Part shown: positions 57,252-64,000 of the stretch, one piece after another
Layout of the letters: each line of letters starts with the position of its first letter
Numbering within the stretch: the first letter of the stretch is position 1
Assembly (NCBI RefSeq): GCF_007994225.1
Contig: NZ_VLLL01000005.1
Coordinates: 972,081 to 1,036,080, forward strand
Source: Stackebrandtia albiflava
GTDB lineage: Bacteria; Actinomycetota; Actinomycetes; Mycobacteriales; Micromonosporaceae
Direction: 5' to 3'
Length of the DNA: 64,000 nucleotides
Made by a program: the position numbers and the translations under genes
The notes under the pieces: generated by a model
What the model was told of the DNA's origin: nothing
The model's input: the letters and a program-made list of their open reading frames with translations, nothing else
Database searches by the model: none

Positions 57252-59654
57252 ATGAGCCGACAGGGCGGGATTCGGTTCCGGTACCTGCGTCGGGACATGG
57301 TCCAGAACAAGGGCGTCAACCTCACGCTCCTACTGATGCTCGTACTCAGCGCCTTTCTGATGGCCACCGGTTCGATGGTCATGGAGCGTCTGGTCGGCGC
57401 GGTGGACCAGCTGTTCGATGTCGCCAAGCCGCCCCACTTCCTTCAGATGCACAAGGGGGAGTACGACGAAGCGGCGCTGGAGCGGTTCGCCGCCGCCCAT
57501 CCCGAGATCGACTCGTGGCTCATCGAGGAGATGCTCGGCTTCGACGGCGCCTCCCTCGCCTGGGAGCGTCCGTCCACCGGGGAGTCGGGGGATCTGTCGA
57601 GCCGCCTGATCGACAACCTGTTCGTGACACAGAACGAGGAGTTCGATTTCCTCATAGACGAGACCGGAGCCATTCCCGAGCCCGCCGTCGGCGAGGTGTA
57701 CCTTCCGGTGGGCTATCAGCAGTCCTTCGATCTTCAGGCCGGGGACGAACTGCGGATCCGCACCGAGTCGGGGATCCGGGTACTGCGGATCGAGGGCTTC
57801 GTGAGGGACGCGCAGATGGCGTCGCTCTTGTCATCGACTCGTTTCCTCGTGTCCACCGCCGACTTCGAAGCCCTCGCCGCGGCCGGAGGTGGTACGCCGG
57901 AGATCATCGTCGAGTACCGACTGGACGACCCCGGCACGGGAGCGGATTTCCAGCGGGTGTACGAGGCCGACGCCGCGGTGCCGAAGAACGGCCAGGGCGT
58001 CACCTACGAGCAGATCCGCCTGATCAACGCCTTCAGCGACGGCCTGGTGGCGCTGGCACTGGTCTTCGTGAGCATGCTCGTGATGGTGATCGCGCTGCTC
58101 AACGTGCGTTTCGTGATCCGGGGAATGCTCACCGACGAGGTCCGCGAGATAGGGGCCATGAAGGCCATCGGCCTGCCGGACCGCATGATCAGTGGACTCT
58201 ACCTGTTGAAGTACCGGGCGATGACGTTGTCGGCCTGCCTCGTGGGTGGCGCGGCGGCCGTCGTCGCCACGCACCTGTTGACCGGAGGCATTGAGGACAA
58301 CTACGCCGAGGCGGAGATCGGCCCGGCGACGTTCCTGGTGCCGACGCTCGCGCTCTCGCTGGTGTACCTGTTCGTGGTGGGGATCTGCCGGCGAGTCCTC
58401 GGTCGGGTGCGCCGGATCGAGGTCGTCAACGCCCTGGTCCACGGCAGCACCCTGGACGAGCGGCAGACCGCGCGGCGGGCCAGACGTCAGGCCCGGCGGG
58501 TCCGCCGCGGCCGCCTCGACGGGTACCGCGGCGGAAACCTGAATCGCCGATTGGCGATGCTGGAGCTGCGGTCCGAGGCCCGGAGCTGGTTGCTGATCCC
58601 GCTGGTCTTCTGTCTCGCATCGATACTGATGACCCTGCCCATGAACCTCTACACCACCTTCGACAGTTCTCGATTCGGGACGTACCTGGGGGTCCCGGAC
58701 AGCGAGCTGCGGGTCGACCTGCAGTTCTCCGATGGCCTCGACGCACTTCGCGGGGACGTGCTCACGGCGATGGGGAACGACGACCGGCTGACCGGGGTCG
58801 AGTCCTACGCCAATCTCACGTACCGGATCGAAGGCGACGAGGGTTGGGAGACGTTCCGGGTGGAGGTCGGCGACTACACTCAGAGCACGATCGAATACAT
58901 TCGGGGTGGACGCCCCGGTGCCGGGCAGATCGCCGTCTCCGCGTTGAACGCCGAGAGGTACCGGTTGAGTCCCGGTGACGTCCTGGCGATGAGACTCGGT
59001 GACGACGAGGTCGTTTCGGTCGAGGTGAGCGGCGTCTACCAGGACCTGACCGGTGGCGGATACACCGCCAAGATGCATGGCGAGGTCACGGCGGACGCCG
59101 CGGCCTACGTCGTCTTCGCCGACATCGTCGGCGGGGGCACCCCCGCCGCCATCGCATCCGAATACGGCGGTCGGTTCCCGAATGCCACCGTGCTCCCGAC
59201 GAGGGAGTACATGAAGCAGACGTTGTCCTATGCCGTCGACTCCTTCCGTGGTGCCGCGCTCCTGGCCCTGGTGTCCGGGGTCGCCGTAGCGGCGCTCATC
59301 ACGAGTATGTTCCTGAAACTGCGGCTCGCGAGTGACCGGCGCAGGATGGGCATGCTGTCGGCCATCGGGTTCTCGGCCCGCGAGCTTCGCAATCAGGTAC
59401 AGGGCAACGCACTGGTCGCCATCGCCACAGGTGTCGTGGCGGGGGCGGTGCTCTCGGCCACCGTGGGGGAGTCCATGGTCGGTTCGCTGATCGCGATGGC
59501 GGGCCTGGGGATCACCGACCTCTCGTTCATTCCGAACCCGCTGTTGGTCTATGTGGCCTACCCGCTGCTGTTGATCGCCACGGGATACCTCAGCACGGTG
59601 TTTCTCACCGCCGGACTCCGCGGCGCGGACAAGAGCGGTTGGCTCACTTCATGA
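57252..59654 (+). CDS. FtsX-type ABC transporter permease (MacB-like, two FtsX domains)
   Basis: An 800-residue permease. It has an N-terminal helix (LTLLLMLVLSAFLMATG), a large extracytoplasmic domain at about 45-250, FtsX core helices (LALVFVSMLVMVIALLNVRF, then the cytoplasmic VREIGAMKAIGLPDRMI), a second extracytoplasmic domain at about 470-670 and a final FtsX set (LRLASDRRRMGMLSAIGFSA). I start at the ATG at 57252 because MSRQGGIRFRYLRRDM is the typical family start; an in-frame ATG lies six codons upstream. The stop overlaps the start of the cognate ATPase. Such pairs export peptides or act in antimicrobial resistance. Confidence 0.92.
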   Translation: MSRQGGIRFRYLRRDMVQNKGVNLTLLLMLVLSAFLMATGSMVMERLVGAVDQLFDVAKPPHFLQMHKGEYDEAALERFAAAHPEIDSWLIEEMLGFDGASLAWERPSTGESGDLSSRLIDNLFVTQNEEFDFLIDETGAIPEPAVGEVYLPVGYQQSFDLQAGDELRIRTESGIRVLRIEGFVRDAQMASLLSSTRFLVSTADFEALAAAGGGTPEIIVEYRLDDPGTGADFQRVYEADAAVPKNGQGVTYEQIRLINAFSDGLVALALVFVSMLVMVIALLNVRFVIRGMLTDEVREIGAMKAIGLPDRMISGLYLLKYRAMTLSACLVGGAAAVVATHLLTGGIEDNYAEAEIGPATFLVPTLALSLVYLFVVGICRRVLGRVRRIEVVNALVHGSTLDERQTARRARRQARRVRRGRLDGYRGGNLNRRLAMLELRSEARSWLLIPLVFCLASILMTLPMNLYTTFDSSRFGTYLGVPDSELRVDLQFSDGLDALRGDVLTAMGNDDRLTGVESYANLTYRIEGDEGWETFRVEVGDYTQSTIEYIRGGRPGAGQIAVSALNAERYRLSPGDVLAMRLGDDEVVSVEVSGVYQDLTGGGYTAKMHGEVTADAAAYVVFADIVGGGTPAAIASEYGGRFPNATVLPTREYMKQTLSYAVDSFRGAALLALVSGVAVAALITSMFLKLRLASDRRRMGMLSAIGFSARELRNQVQGNALVAIATGVVAGAVLSATVGESMVGSLIAMAGLGITDLSFIPNPLLVYVAYPLLLIATGYLSTVFLTAGLRGADKSGWLTS

Positions 59655-60436
59655 AGACGGGATTCGTAATGCCACAGCATGACCACGCCCCCCTGGCGTG
59701 CCGGAACCTCACCAAGACGTATCACTCCACCGACCCCGCGACCGAGGTCCTGCGCGGTGTCGACCTGACGGTCGGGCGGGGTGAGTTCCTCGCCGTGATG
59801 GGTTCATCCGGCTCCGGCAAGTCGACCCTGCTCTACAACATGAGCGGGATGGACCGGCCGACGAGCGGTACGGTGCACTTGGAAGGCAGGGAACTCACCA
59901 CACTGAAGGACGCGGAGCTGAGCCGGGTCCGGTTGACCAGGATGGGGTTCATCTTCCAGCAGGCGTACTTCTTGAACAACCTGAACCTGCAGGACAACAT
60001 CCTGCTTCCGGCGCTGAAGGCGGCACCCGGTGACTCGGAGGCCGTCGTCTCGCGGGTCGACTCCCTCATGGACCGGTTCGGGATCGACCACGTGCGGCGA
60101 CACGGCGTCACGCAGGTCTCGGGGGGCCAGCTTCAGCGGGCTTCGATCTGCCGGGCCCTCGCGACCGAACCGGCGGTCCTGTTCGCCGACGAGCCGACCG
60201 GGGCGTTGAACAGCAGCATGACCACCGAGGTCATGGACGCGCTGACGGACGCCCACAGCGGAGGAACGACGCTGGTGATGGTCACACACGACCCGGTGTG
60301 CGCCGCCCGGGCCGACCGGGTCGTGTACCTCCGGGACGGTCGGATCACCGATTCCCGGGAACTGGGGCGCTGGCGTGCCGACGACGGGCGGCGAGAGGAC
60401 GAGTTGTTCGCCTGGCTGAGCGGTAACGGATTCTGA
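59651..60436 (+). CDS. LolD/MacB-type ABC transporter ATP-binding protein
   Basis: A 261-residue ATPase. Walker A is GSSGSGKSTLL, followed by the MGFIFQQAYFLNNLN Q-loop that is typical of LolD-type proteins. The signature is VSGGQLQRASI, Walker B is VLFADEPTGALN and the H-loop is MVTHDP. Its ATG overlaps the permease stop (ATGA), so the two form one unit. A perfect hairpin follows at 60472. The substrate is unknown; this pair stands apart from the RiPP exporter. Confidence 0.95.
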   Translation: MKTGFVMPQHDHAPLACRNLTKTYHSTDPATEVLRGVDLTVGRGEFLAVMGSSGSGKSTLLYNMSGMDRPTSGTVHLEGRELTTLKDAELSRVRLTRMGFIFQQAYFLNNLNLQDNILLPALKAAPGDSEAVVSRVDSLMDRFGIDHVRRHGVTQVSGGQLQRASICRALATEPAVLFADEPTGALNSSMTTEVMDALTDAHSGGTTLVMVTHDPVCAARADRVVYLRDGRITDSRELGRWRADDGRREDELFAWLSGNGF

Positions 60437-60471
60437 GCCCGGCTGCGAGGCGTCGCGGTGCGGATGGACAT

Positions 60472-60510
60472 GCGGCTCCTTTCGCGGTCGGTGACCATGA
60501 AAGGAGCCGC
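60472..60510 (+). terminator. Hairpin terminator after the FtsX transporter
   Basis: GCGGCTCCTTTC (60472-60483) pairs perfectly with GAAAGGAGCCGC (60499-60510) over a 15-base loop, 35 bases after the stop codon. Confidence 0.75.
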
Positions 60511-60613
60511 TTGCATCACCGAACAGGACCTGATCGTCTCGATGCCGGCCGACCCGAAAGGTGAAGCCCATGTGCCACCATGTTCACCCGGAACCGACAG
60601 TCACGGCCCCGCG

Positions 60614-61870
60614 CTATGCGGCGTATGCGAAAGCTTCGGCGATCAGGTGATTCGCGCCGACCGGCGAAAGACCGGTCACCTGATCGTGAGCACACAATGC
60701 CGCCGGATCCGCAGGTGTACGGTCGGCGAAGAAGGTACAGGCCCCGAACCATGCCATCTTGAACGCGTTGCCACCATCACCTCTGGCGGTACCGGGTTCG
60801 GGGATTTCGCCGGTGTCCAGATAGGCCAGCACTCGGTCACCGTGATGTGCGTACGCGGCGAGCAGCCGGTCGAAGGCATGTGGTTCGAGCGTGTCGCCTT
60901 GGGCCAGAATGGTTCGGGCGCCGTGGATCCAGGCGCCGAGCCCCATCGACACATGGCCGAGGTCTCGGGTGCGTTCGGCGTTCACCCCGTCGGGGAAGCG
61001 GGCCGGGTCGATCGGGGACAGATCGTTGGTTATCTGGGTGACGCCCCAGGTCCCGCCCCAGTGGTTCCGGGTGAGGCCCACCGAGGGCTTGCCGTTGGCG
61101 TCCAGTAGCGGCCGGACCCGGGTGCCGTCGTATCGGGAGTGGTAGATCGACTGCGCGATGCGCGTGTTGAAGTACGCCTTCGCGTCATTCCACAGATCGG
61201 TGTCCTGGACATAGGATGCGATCGCCAGCCGGGAGTCGGCGAAACTGGCGTGCCAGTTGCCGCCGTTGGACCAATCCAGGAGCGGATAGCACTCCTGGAC
61301 CAGGAACCGTGTGAAGTCGGTGTCCTGGTAGTCGACCATGGCGGCGGCCTGAGCGAGGTTGGTGCACGACCAACCGGCCACGAGGCGGTATTGCTGGGCT
61401 GCGTCCGCCTGCCACGAGATCACGTTGCCTATGTCGTTGAGCCGTGTGACGACTTTGTCCCGACGGGCGGTATCACCGTCGGCGGCCCAGAGCATCGCCT
61501 GGACCTTGAGGTATCCCGATTCGTCTCTGAACAGATCACGTTCGGTGCTGCTGATCTCGGCACCGTAGGAGGCATACGACCGGTTCACGTTGCCGGCCCA
61601 CGAACCGGCGAGCCGGGTGTACTCGTGAGATGTGGACGACCAGGCGTCGATCTCGGCCGGGGTGAACACCGGGTGGCCGAAGCTGAGTTGGGCTGCGGTG
61701 TCGGTCTCGAGTGAGACGGTCGATGCTTCGGCGAAGGGTGTGCTCGCCAGGAGCAGACCGGCGATGGCACTGAGGACACCGCCGGCGGCCAGGAGCCTTC
61801 GTTTTCTCCCGGCGATGCGGACCCGGGACGGGGACTGGCCGGTTTCGGTGCCTGGCCGGTGACTGTTCAT
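60614..61870 (-). CDS. Secreted alginate-lyase-like polysaccharide lyase
   Basis: A 418-residue exported protein. The signal peptide lies at about 20-50 (LLAAGGVLSAIAGLLLASTP, then FAEA). The mature part is an all-helical (alpha/alpha) lyase fold. It contains GNWHASFADSRLAIASYVQD, the conserved NHWGGTWG (NxH motif of alginate-lyase-family proteins) and a late SMGLGAWIHGARTI. The ATG at 61870 gives a compact signal peptide; further in-frame starts exist upstream. It stands alone between terminators. The sugar substrate cannot be told from sequence. Confidence 0.8.
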   Translation of the reverse strand: MNSHRPGTETGQSPSRVRIAGRKRRLLAAGGVLSAIAGLLLASTPFAEASTVSLETDTAAQLSFGHPVFTPAEIDAWSSTSHEYTRLAGSWAGNVNRSYASYGAEISSTERDLFRDESGYLKVQAMLWAADGDTARRDKVVTRLNDIGNVISWQADAAQQYRLVAGWSCTNLAQAAAMVDYQDTDFTRFLVQECYPLLDWSNGGNWHASFADSRLAIASYVQDTDLWNDAKAYFNTRIAQSIYHSRYDGTRVRPLLDANGKPSVGLTRNHWGGTWGVTQITNDLSPIDPARFPDGVNAERTRDLGHVSMGLGAWIHGARTILAQGDTLEPHAFDRLLAAYAHHGDRVLAYLDTGEIPEPGTARGDGGNAFKMAWFGACTFFADRTPADPAALCAHDQVTGLSPVGANHLIAEAFAYAA

Positions 61871-62032
61871 GGGTGACATCTTTCGGCTGGGTGGAAACGG
61901 GATCCTCAACCTACCGGGAATCACCTGTTCGAGTCCGCCCCACGCATACCGACCGATGCCCGGTGACGCCTGACTCAGCCCGCCCATTCCCGCGCAGGAG
62001 GGCGTGGCGCACCGGTTCCGCTGCCGCGCAGC

Positions 62033-62347
62033 GTGGCTTTGATTTCATGCCTTGAGCACACCTGGGCATCGGTGAGATTTCGAGCCGCGCTGTCGGCGAT
62101 TGAGCGCTTCTCGACGGTGATGGCCTTGAAACCGATCCCCAGTGCGGACGTTGCGAGGCGGCTCGGTGAGAACATTCGCGAATTCGAACCGGACGCAGAG
62201 GTGAACAAGGAGATCCGTGCGGCATTGAAAGACGAGGCGCAGCGCCGACGATTCGTGGTCTTGAACAATGGCGTGACGATCGTGGCGCGGTCGGTGAAGG
62301 AGTGGCCCGAGGACCCGGTGGTGATGCGGGACGTGCTGGGCTTGTGA
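62033..62347 (+). pseudogene. AIPR (abortive phage resistance) protein fragment
   Basis: About 60 codons match the AIPR signature: ARRLGENIREFEPDAEVNKE and FVVLNNGVTIVARSV resemble the conserved N-I-R and NNG-x-T-I blocks of AIPR proteins, which normally have 500-700 residues. The N-terminal and C-terminal parts are absent, and the frame stops after VMRDVLGL. It lies beside a tRNA gene, a common insertion hotspot. This is most likely a remnant of a lost phage-defence island; expression is doubtful. Confidence 0.6.
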
Positions 62348-62503
62348 TGTTGCCGGCCGTACGAGACGGCCGGTGGTGATGTACACCCGCCGGCCGAGGG
62401 TCGGCTTCGATTGTGCGGTGGGGCGGCGACGGCGTTCCCGCGACCGGATGTCACCACCGTCCGGCGATCAGGTGCCGTCGTACTCGTGCCGGAATGCATG
62501 AAA

Positions 62504-62535
62504 AAGCCCCGAACCGTTATCCCGGTTCGGGGCTT
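62504..62535 (-). terminator. Rho-independent terminator of tRNA-Leu
   Basis: AAGCCCCGAACCG (62504-62516) pairs perfectly with CGGTTCGGGGCTT (62523-62535) across a 6-base loop. On the minus strand it is followed by CTTTTTC, an unusually good T-tract for this genome. Confidence 0.9.
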
Positions 62536-62541
62536 CAGTGG

Positions 62542-62627
62542 TGCGCGAGGGGGGACTTGAACCCCCACGCCCGTTAATAGGGCACTAGCACCTCAAGCTA
62601 GCGCGTCTGCCATTCCGCCACTCGCGC
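62542..62627 (-). tRNA. tRNA-Leu (anticodon GAG)
   Basis: An 86-base class II tRNA on the minus strand. The acceptor stem is GCGCGAG with CTCGCGC plus discriminator A. The anticodon stem-loop is CTAGC-TTGAGGT-GCTAG (anticodon GAG, codon CUC). A long variable arm (GCCC...GGGC) and the T loop GGTTCAAGTCC are present. CCA is not encoded. A terminator follows on the same strand. Confidence 0.95.
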
Positions 62628-62809
62628 ATTGTGGTGGACGCCTTCCCTCTCGGGAGGCGCGGCATCACTGTACACCAGCCGCCGCACCCGCCGCCAAGCA
62701 CTATCCGCCGCACCGACCTGTACCGGATGACGCCGCGGTGAACAGGGATGACACCCCGGCCCGGGGCCGATTAGGCTGACCTCCGAACCCCGATTCTCCG
62801 GAGGCCGAC

Positions 62810-63114
62810 ATGTTGACGTTGTTCGCGATGAGCCTGCCGGGGCTCGTCGTGCTGCTGTTCCTTCTCGCGTTGGTGGATCAGCTCGCGGTGCGCGCGGGCA
62901 GGACCCGGTGGATCCCGTGGCGGGGGAGTGAACGCACCGGTCAGGTCTCGTCCACGGGTTTCGCGCAGCTCCACGTCGCCTTCGAACCCAGCAAGGCCAC
63001 GACCTGGAACAGCGCCACTCGCAGTCGCTGCTGCGCGAGGAGGACGGTGAGGGCGAACCGGGTGGCGACCACGTCGATCTGACGACCGGGTTCGCCCGGA
63101 TCACCCGCCGCTAG
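62810..63114 (+). pseudogene. DUF6191-type membrane protein with a one-base deletion
   Basis: It begins MLTLFAMSLPGLVVLLFLLA, a single N-terminal helix, then WIPWRGSERTGQVSSTGFAQ and LHVAFEPSKA. After 'aaggcc' (about 62992-62997) the annotated frame degenerates. The next frame instead reads HDLEQRHSQSLLREEDGEGE, then DHVDLTTGFARITRR and a stop at 63114, which is the natural end of DUF6191-type proteins. One inserted base would restore a 101-residue protein. It is either a fresh mutation or a sequencing error. The small overlap with the convergent MFS gene is then 14 bases. Confidence 0.7.
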
Positions 63115-64000
63115 CGGCGGCGGCCGGTTCCGCCTCGTCGGCCTGTTCCGGCCTGGCCCGTCCGATCCGCAGCGTGGCGAGTGTGGTGATCAGGGCGACG
63201 GCCGCGATCGCCGCCGACACGATCCCCAGCCACACCGGGTCGTTCTCGCGCAGGATGACACCGCCGACCGCGCCACCGGTCGCGATGCCCAACTGCAATA
63301 CCGAGACGTTGAGGCCCAGCACCAGGGCGGCCGAGTCGGGTGCCCGCCGCACCAGTCGGTGTTGCTGCGGCAGACCCGTCAGCCAGCCGACCATGCCCCA
63401 CACGGTCGCCCACACCATGGTCACGACCAGGCTGACCGTGACCAGCGGCGTCGCCGCGAGCGTCAGTACCAGCAGCACCAGGCCGATCAGCAGTATCCGG
63501 ACCGGCCGGTACCGGTCGGTGAGGAAGCCCGACACCACGTTGCCAAGGATCGAGCCGACGCCGTATGCGACCAGGACCGCCGTCAACGACGCGGCCTCGC
63601 CGCCGGTGACGTCGGCCAACGCGGGTCCGATGTAGGTGTACAGCACGTAGCCGCTGGTGAGGATCCCCAGCGTGACCGCCAGGATCGCCAGCACTCCGGG
63701 GTCCCGCAACGGCTGGAGCCGGTCGCGCAGTCGTGCCGCCGGCAGGTCGATGCGTGGCAGCCCGAACGCGATGCCGACGCCGGCGACCAGTCCGAGCGCG
63801 GCTACCGCCCACATCGTGATCCGCCAGTCGGTGCCGCCGATCAACGTGCCCAACGGCACGCCCAGCGTCGTGGCGACCGTGGAGCCGCCCGTCACCAAGG
63901 CCAGGGCGCGGCCGTGCCGCTCGGGTGGCGCGATCGCGGTGGCGCTGGCCATCGCGATGGATGCGATGAGCGCGGCACCCAGCGCGCTGAGGACCCGTCC
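63101..64000 (-). CDS. MFS transporter (DHA1 type), N-terminus beyond the window
   Basis: The frame is open to the right edge, so about 300 C-terminal codons are visible. They hold nine or so transmembrane helices and family features: the GRALALVTGGSTVATTLGVP-type motif C region near the edge, GFLTDRYRPVR (motif A-like, second half) and a repeated loop pattern. Motif C (GxxxGxxxGxxxG-like) suggests a drug:H+ antiporter of the EmrD/Bcr-like or arabinose-efflux group. Substrate unknown. Confidence 0.9.
   Translation of the reverse strand, partial: GRVLSALGAALIASIAMASATAIAPPERHGRALALVTGGSTVATTLGVPLGTLIGGTDWRITMWAVAALGLVAGVGIAFGLPRIDLPAARLRDRLQPLRDPGVLAILAVTLGILTSGYVLYTYIGPALADVTGGEAASLTAVLVAYGVGSILGNVVSGFLTDRYRPVRILLIGLVLLVLTLAATPLVTVSLVVTMVWATVWGMVGWLTGLPQQHRLVRRAPDSAALVLGLNVSVLQLGIATGGAVGGVILRENDPVWLGIVSAAIAAVALITTLATLRIGRARPEQADEAEPAAAASGG

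Noticed and set aside
62598-63104. 168-residue minus-strand frame beside the tRNA
   Set aside because: It is the mirror of the DUF6191 gene, Ser/Arg-rich without motif, and its end overlaps the tRNA.

Overview
The window is high-GC, densely packed actinomycete DNA. SARP/AfsR regulation, DUF5753/DUF397 pairs, a mycosin-type ESX system and frequent GTG starts all fit. A Micromonosporales- or Glycomycetales-like host is a guess; nothing here fixes the genus. Three accessory blocks sit side by side, followed by ordinary chromosomal genes.

Block 1 (1-17,000) is a nonribosomal peptide locus. It has the 5' part of an NRPS gene running off the left edge (its carrier domain lacks the Ser), a TrmB/LuxR-type regulator, a Sfp-type phosphopantetheinyl transferase, an AfsR-like regulator, an MbtH protein and a 2,669-residue NRPS ordered A-T-C-A-T-C-(A remnant)-T-reductase. 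Two short genes flank the MbtH/NRPS pair and encode related Cys-rich peptides with a shared amphipathic leader. I do not recognise this peptide family.

Block 2 (17,600-32,700) is a RiPP cluster. It holds a leader-binding ThiF-like protein, five tandem precursor genes plus a sixth 11 kb downstream, a YcaO cyclodehydratase with a zinc tetrad and a C-terminal PxPxP, a SagB-type dehydrogenase, a split LanB (glutamylation protein plus one SpaB_C/thiopeptide-type partner), a membrane M50 metalloprotease, an ABC exporter and a small membrane protein. The machinery is that of azole- and dehydroamino-acid-containing peptides (thiopeptide or goadsporin logic). The cores are 30-37 residues of almost only Cys, Ser, Thr and Gly, much longer than classical thiopeptide cores. 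From dehydrogenase to permease all junctions are 4-nt stop/start overlaps.

Block 3 (32,850-53,900) is a type VII (ESX) secretion locus with scrambled gene order: two DUF1023-type alpha/beta-hydrolase substrates, eccB, eccE, a Gly-rich substrate, eccD, eccC, two WXG100-size proteins and mycosin mycP, with small helical and membrane proteins between. eccE runs without a stop into a small ESX-associated protein, an imperfect repeat lies on both sides of eccD, and a perfect 34-bp palindrome sits at the mycP promoter.

The rest (53,900-64,000) holds a four-gene operon of tiny proteins facing a candidate antisense RNA, a DUF5753 regulator with its DUF397 partner, a membrane-anchored lipoprotein-like protein, an FtsX-type ABC transporter, a secreted polysaccharide lyase-like protein, an AIPR remnant, tRNA-Leu(GAG), a frameshifted DUF6191 gene and the C-terminal part of an MFS transporter at the right edge. 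No CRISPR array, rRNA or intact insertion sequence was seen.
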